Under the pieces are notes generated by a model. That model was not told the origin of the DNA, ran no database searches, and saw only the letters and a program-made list of their open reading frames with translations. A program made the translations under genes and the position numbers. A stretch of 64,000 nucleotides of DNA from Streptomyces sp. AA1529 (lineage in GTDB: Bacteria; Actinomycetota; Actinomycetes; Streptomycetales; Streptomycetaceae). How positions within the stretch are numbered: position 1 is the first letter of the stretch; every line of letters starts with the position of its first letter. The stretch is taken from the NCBI RefSeq assembly GCF_000280905.1, contig NZ_ALAP01000042.1:1-64000 (forward strand). Direction: 5' to 3'. Positions 1 to 8,603 of this stretch are shown in pieces.

Positions 1-2819
1 CAGCGCACGCTGGTGTACGCGACCACGCCGCGCAGCATGCCCTCGATCGCCCTGCGTGCGTTCCGGGGCACCGTGCCGCCGTCCGGCGCCGCGGCGGCCA
101 ACTGGCCCAGGACGTCGATGACCTGCTTGCACCAGCGCACGAAGTCACCGGCGGGCATGTCGGCCTCGCGCAGCACGTCGTCGAGTCCGTAGCCGTCCGC
201 CCAGCGGAAGGCCGCCCAGGCGAAGCCCAGGTCGGGCTCGCGTTGGCCGACGCCCTCGGTGGCGGTGATCCGGTGCTCCTCCTCGAGCGCGTCCAGCCGC
301 CCCCAGATCCGCACCATCTCCCCCAGCGCGGCACGGGCCCGGCCGCCGGGCAGCTTGGGAGGCAGCGCGTCGTCGTTGTTGCGGGCCTCGAACACCAGCG
401 CGGAGACACAGGCGGCCAGCTCGGCGGGGGGCAGCCCCTCCCACACGCCCTCGCGCAGGCACTCCGAGGCCAGCAGGTCGAGCTCGCCGTAGAGCCGGGC
501 CAGCACCCGGCCGTCCTCGGTGACCTGGTCGCCGGAGAGGTAGCCGAGCTCGGAGAGCAGCGCGTACACCCGGTCGAAGGTGCGGGCGATGGTGTTCGTA
601 CGGCCCTCGATGCGGCGCTCCAGCTGGCGGGTGTCGCGGCGCAGCCGGGTGTAGCGCTCGGCCCACCGGGCGTGGTCCTCCCGCTCGTCGCAGCCGTGGC
701 AGGGGTGCCGGCGGATCTCCGTGCGCAGCCGCTCGATCTCCGGGTCGTCGGCGGCGGCCGAACGCTGCTTGCGATGCCGCTCGGGCACGTGGTGGCCCGC
801 CTTGCTCCGCAGGGCGGAGGCCAGATCCCGGCGGGACTGCGGGCTGCGCGCGTTGAAGGACTTGGGGACGCGCATCCGCTCCAGCGGCTCGACCGGCACC
901 GGGAAGTCGATCGGACCGAGCCGTTTGACCTGCCGCTGCGCCGTCAGGACGAGCGGCCGCGGCCCCTCCTGGCCGGCGCTCCCGTCGTACCCCCTGCGCG
1001 CTCCCGGGCCGCGGCCGCCGCTCACCCCGGCGTCCAGCACCAGCGCCAGCCCCGCGTACTTCCCGGTGGGCACATGGATGACATCGCCCGGCCTGAGCTT
1101 CTCCAGGGCCGCTGCGGCCTGCGCCCGGCGCTGGTTGGCGCCCTGCTTGGCCAGCTCCGTCTCGCGGTCCTTCAGCTCCCGGCGCAGCCGCGCGTACTCC
1201 TCGAAGTCCCCCAGATGGCAGGTCATGGAGGCGCGGTAGCCCGCCATGCCCTCCTCGTTCTTCTGCACCTGCCGGGAGATGCCGACCACCGAGCGGTCGG
1301 CCTGGAACTGTGCGAAGGACGTCTCCAGCAGCTCGCGCGAACGGTGCCTGCCGAACTGCGCGACGAGATTGACGGCCATGTTGTAGGACGGCTTGAACGA
1401 CGAGCGCAGCGGATAGGTGCGCGCACCGGCCAGCCCCGCCAGCGCGGCGGGGTCCATGCCGCGCTGCCACAGCACGACCGCGTGCCCCTCGATGTCGATG
1501 CCGCGCCGCCCCGCACGCCCTGTCAGCTGGGTGAACTCACCGGGGGTGATGTCGGCGTGCTGCTCGCCGTTCCACTTGACCAGCTTCTCCAGCACCACCG
1601 AGCGGGCCGGCATGTTGATGCCCAGGGCGAGCGTCTCGGTGGCGAAGACGGCCTTGACCAGCCCGCGCACGAACAGCTCCTCGACCACCTCCTTGAAGGT
1701 GGGCAGCATGCCCGCATGGTGGGCCGCGATGCCCCGCTCCAGGCCCTCCAGCCACTCGAAGTAGCCCAGGACGTGCAGATCCTTGTCCGGGATGTCGGCG
1801 GTGCGCTCCTCGACGATCTCCCGGACCCGGCCGCGCGCCGCGTTGTCGTTCAGCCGCAGTCCCGAGTAGAGGCACTGCTGGACGGCGGCCTCGCAGCCGG
1901 CCCGGCTGAAGATGAAGGTGATGGCCGGGAGCAGCCCTTCCGAGTCCAGCCGGTCGATCACCTCGGGCCGGCCCGGTGTCCAGATCCGGGCCCGCTGCCG
2001 ACGCTCCCGCTCGCGGTCGGCCTCCCGCTGGGGGCGGCCGCCCCGGCGCCGGTCGCGGCCGCCGCCCACCCGGCTGTTCTCCATCCGGGCCATCCGCATC
2101 AGGTCGGGGTTGACCTCACGCTTGTCGCCGGACTCCTCGAACAGGTCGTACATCCGGCGGCCGGCCAGCACGTGCTGCCACAGCGGCACCGGGCGCTCCT
2201 CGGAGACGATCACCTGGGTGTCGCCGCGGACGGTGTCCAGCCAGTCGCCGAACTCCTCCGCGTTGGAGACGGTGGCCGAGAGCGAGACCAGGGTGACCGA
2301 CTCCGGGAGGTGGATGATCACCTCTTCCCAGACGGCGCCCCGGAAGCGGTCCGAGAGGTAGTGCACCTCGTCCATGACCACGTAGCCCAGGCCCAGCAGG
2401 GACTTCGAGCCCGCGTAGAGCATGTTCCGCAGCACCTCGGTCGTCATCACGACGATCGGGGCCTCGGAGTTGACGCTGTTGTCACCCGTCAGCAGTCCGA
2501 CCTTGGCGGCTCCGTACCGCTTGACGAGGTCGTTGAACTTCTGGTTCGACAGCGCCTTGATCGGGGTCGTGTAGAAACACTTGCGGCCCTGGGTGAGGGC
2601 CAGGTGGACGGCGAACTCGCCCACGATGGTCTTGCCGGAGCCGGTCGGCGCTGCGACCAGCACACCCTTTCCCGCTTCGAGGGCTTGGCACGCCTCGATC
2701 TGGAAGGGGTCCAGAGCGAAGTCGTACAGGTCACGGAAGGGCGCGAGAGCGGTGGCCTGCTCGGCGGCACGTTTGCGTGCCGCCGCGTACCGCTCCGCGG
2801 GGGACAGATCCTCGGTCAT
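1..2819 (-). CDS. helY: HelY/Ski2-Mtr4-like DEAD/DEVH-box RNA helicase (3' end cut by window edge)
   Basis: Superfamily II helicase of the Ski2/Mtr4 class, which unwinds structured RNA using ATP. Reading from the ATG at 2819, I see Walker A APTGSGKT near residue 58, the Ia-type motif TTPIKALSNQKF, the DEVH box (MDEVHYLSDRF) and the SAT motif (SLSATVSNAEEF). A basic, low-complexity insert follows (about 240-260), then a long helical part ending in the DSHCT-type C-terminus VVAYTSV at the window edge. Members usually end within a few residues of that motif, so only the last codons and the stop are missing. A 159-bp gap separates it from tatC, upstream on the same strand. The helY-tatC-tatA-pafC-pafB order matches mycobacteria, which supports the symbol. 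The precise RNA substrate is not deducible. Confidence 0.93.
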   Translation of the reverse strand, partial: MTEDLSPAERYAAARKRAAEQATALAPFRDLYDFALDPFQIEACQALEAGKGVLVAAPTGSGKTIVGEFAVHLALTQGRKCFYTTPIKALSNQKFNDLVKRYGAAKVGLLTGDNSVNSEAPIVVMTTEVLRNMLYAGSKSLLGLGYVVMDEVHYLSDRFRGAVWEEVIIHLPESVTLVSLSATVSNAEEFGDWLDTVRGDTQVIVSEERPVPLWQHVLAGRRMYDLFEESGDKREVNPDLMRMARMENSRVGGGRDRRRGGRPQREADRERERRQRARIWTPGRPEVIDRLDSEGLLPAITFIFSRAGCEAAVQQCLYSGLRLNDNAARGRVREIVEERTADIPDKDLHVLGYFEWLEGLERGIAAHHAGMLPTFKEVVEELFVRGLVKAVFATETLALGINMPARSVVLEKLVKWNGEQHADITPGEFTQLTGRAGRRGIDIEGHAVVLWQRGMDPAALAGLAGARTYPLRSSFKPSYNMAVNLVAQFGRHRSRELLETSFAQFQADRSVVGISRQVQKNEEGMAGYRASMTCHLGDFEEYARLRRELKDRETELAKQGANQRRAQAAAALEKLRPGDVIHVPTGKYAGLALVLDAGVSGGRGPGARRGYDGSAGQEGPRPLVLTAQRQVKRLGPIDFPVPVEPLERMRVPKSFNARSPQSRRDLASALRSKAGHHVPERHRKQRSAAADDPEIERLRTEIRRHPCHGCDEREDHARWAERYTRLRRDTRQLERRIEGRTNTIARTFDRVYALLSELGYLSGDQVTEDGRVLARLYGELDLLASECLREGVWEGLPPAELAACVSALVFEARNNDDALPPKLPGGRARAALGEMVRIWGRLDALEEEHRITATEGVGQREPDLGFAWAAFRWADGYGLDDVLREADMPAGDFVRWCKQVIDVLGQLAAAAPDGGTVPRNARRAIEGMLRGVVAYTSVR

Positions 2820-2978
2820 CGTGTCTACGAGCCTACCGGCCGACTCCGACAGACTCACGATCTTTACCGGCCCGCGCAGCGGATTCCGTGGTCAGCGAGG
2901 TGCGGGCGCTCCGCGGACGGACCGCGCCGCGGGCCGGGGTGCGGGACGGGCCGGGCCTCGGGCGGGCGGCGGGCTCGC

Positions 2979-3941
2979 TCAGGTCGCGTCGTCGAAGCCG
3001 CCGGGAGCGCGACCGCCGCCGTCCCGGCGGTCCTCGCCGTCGTGACGCGGTCCGGGCAGCCCCTCGGCGGTGCCGATGCCCTCCGGCGTCAGGTCCAGCG
3101 GGGCCGCCTCCTCGTCGTCGAGCCCGGCGTCGGGGTTGCGGCGGCTGCGGCGGCGGTCGTTGAAGAGGCTGATGCCCACGGCGCTGAAGTACAGCAGCAC
3201 GATGGGGGCCGCCAGCGCGCACATCGTCAGCGGGTCACCGGTCGGGGTGGCGACCGCCGCGAAGACGGTGATGCCCACGACCATCCCCCGCCACCAGCCC
3301 AGCAGCCGCTTGCCGGTCAGCACTCCGCCGAAGTTGAGCAGTACGAGCAGCAGCGGCAGCTCGAAGGCGAGGCCGAAGACGATGACCAGCCGGGTGACGA
3401 TGTCGAGGAAGTCGTCCAGCGGGATGAGGTTGCCCGTGTTCTCCGGGGAGAAGTCCAGCAGGGCCTTGGCGGCCTTGGGCAGCAGGACGTAGGCCAGGCA
3501 GGCGCCCGCGAGGAAGAGCGGCACGCCGGCCGCCACGAAGGAGCGCGCGTAGCGCTTCTCGTGGCGGTGCAGGCCGGGGGCGAGAAAGCCCCACAGCTGG
3601 TAGAGCCAGACCGGGGAGGCGACGACGACACCCGCGGTCAGCGCCACCTTCAGCATGATCGTGAAGGGCGCGATCAGGCCGTTGATGGTGATCTCGGCGC
3701 AGGTCTCGCCCTCCGCGGCGGTCTCGCCGAAGCCCTTGGTGCAGCCGACCGCGTCCCGCACCGGAGTCATGAGGAAATCGGCGATCTGCTTGTAATACAC
3801 CATCGCCACGATGGTGACCACGAGGATGGCCAGCACCGACTTCATCAGACGGTTGCGCAGCTCCCGCAGATGGTCCGCCAGAGGCATCCGCCCCTCGGGG
3901 TCCTTCTGCTGCTTACCCTGGTTCCGGGCGGACTTGAGCAA
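2979..3941 (-). CDS. tatC: Twin-arginine translocase subunit TatC
   Basis: Membrane receptor of the Tat pathway; it binds twin-arginine signal peptides and exports folded proteins. The 320-aa protein opens with the conserved N-terminal block PLADHLRELRNRL (residues 20-32), followed by six hydrophobic segments. The conserved stretch ASPVWLYQLWGFLAPGL and the loop residues VATPTGDP before the last helices are present. A hydrophilic C-terminal tail of about 60 residues, rich in Asp, Gly and Arg, extends past helix 6; such tails are common in high-GC actinobacteria and carry no recognised domain. It lies 105 bp downstream of tatA on the same strand, so the two are probably cotranscribed. No tatB is visible here. 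Confidence is very high. Confidence 0.98.
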   Translation of the reverse strand: MLKSARNQGKQQKDPEGRMPLADHLRELRNRLMKSVLAILVVTIVAMVYYKQIADFLMTPVRDAVGCTKGFGETAAEGETCAEITINGLIAPFTIMLKVALTAGVVVASPVWLYQLWGFLAPGLHRHEKRYARSFVAAGVPLFLAGACLAYVLLPKAAKALLDFSPENTGNLIPLDDFLDIVTRLVIVFGLAFELPLLLVLLNFGGVLTGKRLLGWWRGMVVGITVFAAVATPTGDPLTMCALAAPIVLLYFSAVGISLFNDRRRSRRNPDAGLDDEEAAPLDLTPEGIGTAEGLPGPRHDGEDRRDGGGRAPGGFDDAT

Positions 3942-4046
3942 CCCTCGTCCTCGGTCTCGAAGTGTCGGTTACGGCCTGCCGGACCGCGCCGCGGCGCGGT
4001 GCCACGGAGCGGGCGGCGGACACGGCAGGTGGCTCGGCCGGGCTGC

Positions 4047-4331
4047 TCAGCTCTGCTTGGGCTGGTCCGCCGGTTCGGTGACGGGGCGCGAGGTCGCGAC
4101 GTCGCCGGGAGCGGCCTGGATCGTCTTCGGGGCCGACTGCTGCGCCTCCCCGGACTTGTCCGCCTCGCCGTCGGAGGAGCCTTCCTTCTTCATCTGCTTG
4201 GCTTCGCTCTTGAGGATCCGGGCCGACTTGCCGAGCGAACGGGCCATGTCCGGGAGCTTCTTGGCGCCGAACAGCAGCAGGATGACAAGGAGGATCAGGA
4301 CGATCTCCATGGGCCTCAAACCTGCGATCAT
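4047..4331 (-). CDS. tatA: Twin-arginine translocase pore subunit TatA
   Basis: Small membrane protein that oligomerises to form the Tat conduit. It has 94 aa: a short N-terminal membrane helix ([19 protein letters not shown]), the hinge and amphipathic helix [18 protein letters not shown], and a charged, disordered tail ending in a Pro/Asp/Lys-rich stretch. The helix-hinge-amphipathic order and length fit TatA rather than TatB. The start at 4331 leaves seven residues before the helix, as in other actinobacterial TatA proteins; the internal Met at residue 8 is less likely because it would expose the helix directly. It lies directly upstream of tatC. Regulatory elements are not evident in the 218-bp gap to the upstream gene. 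Confidence 0.97.
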   Translation of the reverse strand: MIAGLRPMEIVLILLVILLLFGAKKLPDMARSLGKSARILKSEAKQMKKEGSSDGEADKSGEAQQSAPKTIQAAPGDVATSRPVTEPADQPKQS

Positions 4332-4549
4332 GTGCCACTACCTTCTCGCCGGGGCGGCGTGTTCCGTGCCTGCCGGATGAATCGGACTGGCTGCATCGTG
4401 CGGACGTGCCGACATCGATCGTAACCCTGCGGAGTGAACGCCAGGCAATCCCCGTGCATCCGCCCGCTTGCGTACTCCGGCGCTCGTCGACGCGGCACCT
4501 GGCAGCCTACCGCTCCCGGATCCGGCGCCGGAGACCGGCCGTACGTCGG

Positions 4550-4792
4550 CTATGTCTCGTTCTGCCCCTGGGTGCGGCCGGAGGCGCGGCCGGCCCCCGC
4601 CTCCCGGCCGGTGCGCGCGGCCAGCGGCACCGCCGCCCGCTCCAGACTCTCCGCCGCCCGCGTGATCCGCTCGGAGCTGTCGCCGACAGCCCGGGAGAAG
4701 CGCCGCACCTCCAGCCCCACCCGTACGGCGAGCACCCCGAGCACGGCGATCCCGCAGAAGGCGAGCGCCAGGAAGAACATCGGCCAGAGCAT
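4550..4792 (-). CDS. Small conserved membrane protein between tatA and pafC
   Basis: An 80-aa protein with one N-terminal membrane helix (residues 4-25, MFFLALAFCGIAVLGVLAV) followed by a charged helical segment with Ser, Glu and Arg (about 30-60) and a Gly/Arg/Gln-rich tail. I recognise no catalytic motif. The stop lies 32 bp from the end of the neighbouring pafC gene, which precedes it in transcription, so it probably belongs to the pafBC-tat transcription unit. Its layout, helix plus cytoplasmic coiled stretch, suggests a membrane-tethered scaffold or accessory protein, but that is inference only. Similar small proteins occur at this place in other Streptomyces, which argues that it is a real gene. 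Confidence 0.75.
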   Translation of the reverse strand: MLWPMFFLALAFCGIAVLGVLAVRVGLEVRRFSRAVGDSSERITRAAESLERAAVPLAARTGREAGAGRASGRTQGQNET

Positions 4793-4824
4793 GCAGCCAG
4801 CCTAGTGCCCCCGCCGCAGCCCGC

Positions 4825-5850
4825 TCAGCCCGGCACTCCCGGCGCCGGGGCGGCCTGGGCCTCGGCCCCGTCGGCGCGGTAGGTCCCGTCGGCCCCGTAG
4901 GCGGCGAGTGCCTGCCGCGCCGCCTCCCGTGCGCTGCGGGCGAGCTCCTCCGGGGCCGTGATCCGGCCGTCCGCGCCCAGGCGGAGCGCCAGCCGCCGCA
5001 GCGAGGCGGGCTCGGGGGTGCGCAGCGTGATGCGCAGGCCACCGTCGGCCAGCTCCTCGGCGCTGTCGTGCGGGTAGTACTCCGCGACCCACCGCCCACC
5101 GGGACCGACCTCCACCACGACCTCCGGATCGGTGGCCGCGGGCTGCACCAGGCCGGCGCTCAGGTCCCGCGGCTCTATCGGCGGCGGGTCCGAGCGCTCG
5201 TCCAGCAGCTTGATCTCGGCGACCCGGTCCAGCCGGAAGGTGCGCCGCGCCTCGGAGAGCCGGCACCACGCCTCGACATAGGTGTGGCCGACGGCGAACA
5301 GCCGGATCGGGTCCACCTCGCGCTCGGTCAGCTCGTCCCGGGCCGGCGAGTAGTACCGGATCCACAGCCGGCGGCGCTCGGCGATGGCCCGGTCCACGTC
5401 GGCGAAGACGCCGCCTTCCGACTCGAAGGTGACCGAGAGCCGCGAGCTGGCGCCCGCGCTCTCCCCCGCCGCCGTCTCCAGCTTGGCGGTGGCCCGCTGC
5501 AGCGCCTCCCGGTCGCTCTCCCGCAGGCCCGGCAGCGTGGCCACGGCGCGGGCCGCGACCAGCAGCGCCGTCGCCTCGTCGGCGGCGAGCCGGAGAGGCT
5601 GCGCCGTGTCGCTGCCCAGCGCCTCGGAGTTGCGCCACCAGATGCGCTCCCCGTCGGTGTCGATCTCCAGCAGATCACCGCCCCGGAAGCTGGTGCCGCA
5701 CATGGGCAGCACGTTCAGGTCGGAGATCAGCTCGTCGTCGGAGATCCCGAAGGCACGGGCCACCTCCTCGACCCGGGCGCCGGGCCGGTCCCTGAGATAG
5801 GTGACCAGCGAGAGCATCCTGCGGGTCTGATCGATGGCGTTGGCCGCCAT
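4825..5850 (-). CDS. pafC: WYL-domain transcriptional regulator PafC
   Basis: 341-aa regulator; in mycobacteria the PafB-PafC pair activates the LexA/RecA-independent DNA-damage response. It has an N-terminal winged-helix region (TRRMLSLVTYLRDRPGARVEEVARAFGI, about residues 10-36), a middle linker, the WYL domain with RIRYYSPARDELTEREVDP-type residues around 180-225, and a C-terminal WCX-like segment. I place the start at the ATG at 5850, which has a GAGG-type ribosome site 5' of it and begins 14 bp after the pafB stop; an in-frame reading extends much further upstream but lies inside pafB. The short gap predicts translation from one mRNA with pafB and formation of a heterodimer. WYL domains probably sense a ligand such as single-stranded DNA; the ligand is not visible in the sequence. 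Confidence 0.94.
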   Translation of the reverse strand: MAANAIDQTRRMLSLVTYLRDRPGARVEEVARAFGISDDELISDLNVLPMCGTSFRGGDLLEIDTDGERIWWRNSEALGSDTAQPLRLAADEATALLVAARAVATLPGLRESDREALQRATAKLETAAGESAGASSRLSVTFESEGGVFADVDRAIAERRRLWIRYYSPARDELTEREVDPIRLFAVGHTYVEAWCRLSEARRTFRLDRVAEIKLLDERSDPPPIEPRDLSAGLVQPAATDPEVVVEVGPGGRWVAEYYPHDSAEELADGGLRITLRTPEPASLRRLALRLGADGRITAPEELARSAREAARQALAAYGADGTYRADGAEAQAAPAPGVPG

Positions 5851-5864
5851 GTTCCGCTCCTCCC

Positions 5865-6875
5865 TCAGCCCTGCGCCACGGCGCGCAGCCGGTCGATCAC
5901 GTCCGCGCGCAGCTCGGCGGGCTCCAGCACGACCACGTCCGGTCCGAACTCCACCAGCCAGGCGTCCAGCCCGTGCCCGTACGGGATCTCCAACTCGTCC
6001 CAGCCGTCGCCGAGTTCCCGGGTGTGCAGGGCGCGGGAGCGCAGCGGATAGCCCGCTCCGGCGCGCAGCCTGACCCGGGCCGTGCTGGTGGCACCCTCCC
6101 CCGCCCAGCGCTCGACGGTCTCGCGCACCGTCACCTGATCGGGTACCTCGGCGGTGAAGGCCGCGGTCCGGGAGCGGACCGGGCCGGTGATCCGCGAGAG
6201 CCGGAAGACCCGCTCGGCCTGCCGCTCCCGGTCCCAGCCGGCCAGATACCAGTGCCCGCGCCAGCACTCCAGGGTCCAGGGCTCGACCTGGCGCTTCTCG
6301 GAGCGGGCCGCGTTGGACTTGCGGTAGTCGAAGACGACGGGGCGGCGGTCGCGGCACGCCAGCATCAGCGGCTCGAACGCGGCCTCCCGCGCGGGAATGT
6401 GCGGCTCCAGGGTGCTGAGCTGCCGCTCCCCGCCCTGCTCGGGCAGTGCGCCGGGCGGCATCCCGCCGGCGGCGTGCAGCTTCTGCAGGGCCCCGCTGGC
6501 CGCGGCGGCGAGCCGGGCCTGCTGCCAGACCCGGGCCGCGAGGCCGAGCGCGGTGGCCTCGGCGGCGTCCAGGGTGATGGGCGGCAGGCGGTTGCTGTCC
6601 CGGCGGGCGACATAGCCCGTCTCCCCGTCGAGGTTGTCGACGGTGTCGATGACCAGGCCCAGCTCGCGCAGATCGTCCTTGTCGCGCTCGAACATCCGGC
6701 TGAAGGACTCCTCGGTCCCGGTCGCCCCGTCCCCGGGGCCGGACGCCGAGCCCGAGCCGAAGGCCTCGACATAGGCCTCGATCGATGCGCGCAGCTCGCG
6801 CTTGGTGAGCGGGCGGCGGGCCCCCAGCAGGCACAGCGCCAGATTCATCAGCCGCTCGGCCTTGGCAATCGCCAT
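5865..6875 (-). CDS. pafB: WYL-domain transcriptional regulator PafB
   Basis: 336-aa first partner of the PafBC regulator. An N-terminal winged-helix stretch (KAERLMNLALCLLGARRPLTKRELR split by a turn, residues 4-29) is followed by a WYL domain (RPVVFDYRKSNAARSEKRQVEPWTL region, about 150-190, with the WYLAGWDR core) and a C-terminal WCX-like domain ending near RLRAVAQG. The start is taken at the ATG at 6875, preceded by GAGGGAACCC; a longer frame to 6944 runs into the upstream terminator region. It sits 14 bp from pafC. Position next to tat and pafA matches the mycobacterial locus, so the PafBC DNA-damage role is inherited from that family, not shown directly here. Confidence 0.94.
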   Translation of the reverse strand: MAIAKAERLMNLALCLLGARRPLTKRELRASIEAYVEAFGSGSASGPGDGATGTEESFSRMFERDKDDLRELGLVIDTVDNLDGETGYVARRDSNRLPPITLDAAEATALGLAARVWQQARLAAAASGALQKLHAAGGMPPGALPEQGGERQLSTLEPHIPAREAAFEPLMLACRDRRPVVFDYRKSNAARSEKRQVEPWTLECWRGHWYLAGWDRERQAERVFRLSRITGPVRSRTAAFTAEVPDQVTVRETVERWAGEGATSTARVRLRAGAGYPLRSRALHTRELGDGWDELEIPYGHGLDAWLVEFGPDVVVLEPAELRADVIDRLRAVAQG

Positions 6876-6945
6876 GGGTTCCCTCGTGCCCTCTGTGATG
6901 CTGTTCTGGACCCTCGACCGTACCGTCGGCGCGGCGCGAGGCAAA

Positions 6946-6980
6946 AGCCGGGAGCCCCGCGGCCGACGGGGCTCCCGGCT
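6946..6980 (-). terminator. Terminator after the FKBP gene
   Basis: Perfect 13-bp stem (6946-6958 against 6968-6980) with a 9-nt loop. On the minus strand it is followed by TTTT, the classic intrinsic terminator layout. It ends the FKBP transcript and separates it from pafB. Confidence 0.85.
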
Positions 6981-6996
6981 GAGGTACCGGACGTGG

Positions 6997-7371
6997 TCAG
7001 ACCGACACGAGGTCGCAGACGAAGATCAGCGTCTCGCCCGGCTTGATCCGTCCGCCGCCCGCGCCGCGCTCGCCGTAGGCGAGGTGCGCGGGGATGGTCA
7101 GCCGGCGGCGGCCGCCGACCTTCATGCCCTGGACGCCCTTGTCCCAGCCGTCGATGACCTGGCCGGCACCGAGCTGGAACTGGAGCGGCTTGCCGCGGTT
7201 CCAGCTCGCGTCGAACTCCTCACCGGTGGAGAAGGAGACGCCCACGTAGTGCACGGAGACGTTGTCCCCGGCCTTGGCCTCGGGGCCGTCGCCCTGCCAC
7301 AGGTCCTGGATCTCCAGGTCGGAGGGCGGCTCGCCCTCGGGGAAGTCGACCTCGGGCTTGTCGATGCTCAC
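6997..7371 (-). CDS. FKBP-type peptidyl-prolyl cis-trans isomerase (cytoplasmic)
   Basis: Single-domain FKBP of 124 aa that isomerises X-Pro bonds during folding. The FKBP core is complete: VHYVGVSFSTGEEFDASW (strand and bulge region), the hydrophobic pocket stretch QFQLGAGQVIDGWDKGV, the conserved RLTIPAHLAYGERG turn, and the closing IKPGETLIFVCDLVSV strand. The start is the GTG at 7371, which has a good AGGAG site 8 bp upstream and gives the protein length usual for Streptomyces; an upstream in-frame start at 7404 would precede that site. There is no signal peptide, so it should act in the cytoplasm. It lies downstream of the paralogous FKBP lipoprotein and 21 bp before a strong terminator. 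Confidence 0.95.
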   Translation of the reverse strand: MSIDKPEVDFPEGEPPSDLEIQDLWQGDGPEAKAGDNVSVHYVGVSFSTGEEFDASWNRGKPLQFQLGAGQVIDGWDKGVQGMKVGGRRRLTIPAHLAYGERGAGGGRIKPGETLIFVCDLVSV

Positions 7372-7429
7372 GAAATTGCTCCTACGAACGTATCTGCGGG
7401 ACAACCGCGCCAGTCTGCCACGGACCCGG

Positions 7430-8416
7430 TCACTTCACGTCGAGCACGTCCACCGAGAAGACGACCCCGTCCTTGAACTGCTTGCGCTGCTCCTTGGGGA
7501 ACTCGTCCTGCGGCACCGAGATCACCACGCGGCTGCCCGCCTTGACGCCCTTGAGCCCTTCCTTCCAGCCCGGGATCTGGGCGACGGGGATCTCCTGCGG
7601 CGCACCGTTCTGCGCCCAGGTGTCGTCCAGCTGCTTGCCGCCCTTCCACGCCTTGGCCGTGAAGTGGGTCAGGATCGTGCTGTCCGCACCGACCTCCTTG
7701 CCGCTGCCCTGCACGATGGTCTCGCTGACCAGCTTGTCCGGCGCCGAGTCCTTGCCCTCGGGCATCTTGATCGAGGGGGCCTTGTTCTTCTCGACCTTGG
7801 TGCTCACCTCGGGAAGCTGCGGGTTCTGCGGCTTGTCCACCGGCTTGCCGTCGATCTCGCCGGGGGCGATCTTCTCCAGGTCGACGACGAAGACCAGCGT
7901 GGAGTTGCCGGGGATCGTCGGCGGCTGCCCCTTCTTGCCGTACGCCTTGTCCGGCGGGGCGACGATCTCGACGCGGCTGCCGGTCTTCTTGCCGACCAGT
8001 GCCTCGTCCCAGCCCTTGATGACCTTGCCGGTGCCGATCTGGAAGGTGGCGGGCATCTTCCGCTTCCAACTGCTGTCGAACTCGTCGCCGTTCCACAGCT
8101 GGCCCACGTAATGCGCGCTGACGGCGTCGCCCTTGCGCACCTTCTGCCCGTCGCCGCTCTTGAGCACCTTGGTCTTCAGGTCGGAGGGCGGATCGCCCTC
8201 CCCCTTTTCGATCTTGGGCTTCTTCCCCCAGGATCCGCTCACCGCCGGCGGGCTGCCCTTGGAGTCGGAGGAGCTGTCGTCACCCCCGCAGGCCGCCGCC
8301 GAGACGGCCAGCAGCGGAACGACCAGGAGAGCAGCGGTACGACGCGCGGCGCGCCCGCGCGGGGTCCGGAAGGCTCGCGGGGTACGGGGGGTCGAGCCCC
8401 CGGAGAAATACAACAT
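7430..8416 (-). CDS. Lipoprotein with two FKBP domains
   Basis: 328-aa exported prolyl isomerase. An N-terminal Arg-rich stretch leads into a hydrophobic core and a lipobox (AVSAAACGG), so the mature protein should be lipid-anchored at the cell surface. Domain 1 (about residues 70-185) keeps the FKBP pattern VSAHYVGQLWNGDEFDSSW, then GTGKVIKGWDEALVG, then VAPPDKAYGKKG. Domain 2 (about 205-325) has the fold pattern (THFTAKAWKGGKQLDDTW, PGWKEGLKGVKAGSRVVISVP) but lacks the normal AYG turn, so it may bind rather than catalyse. The ATG at 8416 is preferred over a GTG at 8425; neither has a strong ribosome site. It is followed by the cytoplasmic FKBP gene. It may help secreted proteins fold, including Tat or Sec substrates. 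Confidence 0.9.
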   Translation of the reverse strand: MLYFSGGSTPRTPRAFRTPRGRAARRTAALLVVPLLAVSAAACGGDDSSSDSKGSPPAVSGSWGKKPKIEKGEGDPPSDLKTKVLKSGDGQKVRKGDAVSAHYVGQLWNGDEFDSSWKRKMPATFQIGTGKVIKGWDEALVGKKTGSRVEIVAPPDKAYGKKGQPPTIPGNSTLVFVVDLEKIAPGEIDGKPVDKPQNPQLPEVSTKVEKNKAPSIKMPEGKDSAPDKLVSETIVQGSGKEVGADSTILTHFTAKAWKGGKQLDDTWAQNGAPQEIPVAQIPGWKEGLKGVKAGSRVVISVPQDEFPKEQRKQFKDGVVFSVDVLDVK

Positions 8417-8535
8417 GAGTCCCACTCACGGGTATAGGGATGGTCCTGCGGAGATGACAGCCTACGACCCAGCAACGAGGCTGCCACCGCCCACGACACG
8501 GCACCGCACGCCGGTGGTCAACTCACGCTGACACA

Positions 8536-8574
8536 CGCCGAGGGCGGCCCCGCAGCCCGGGACCGCCCTCGGCG
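8536..8574 (-). terminator. Terminator after pafA
   Basis: Perfect 12-bp G/C stem (8536-8547 against 8563-8574) with a 15-nt loop, 29 bp past the pafA stop. There is no clear T-run, as is common for Streptomyces terminators. Confidence 0.7.
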
Positions 8575-8603
8575 ACGCTCGCGGCCGCCGCGCGGGGCAA
8601 CCG

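Noticed and set aside
243..4424. A 1393-codon plus-strand reading frame antisense to helY, tatC and tatA
   Set aside because: High-GC codon bias opens long frames on the opposite strand. The translation is Arg/Pro/Gly/His-rich with no domain, while the minus strand encodes well-known proteins.
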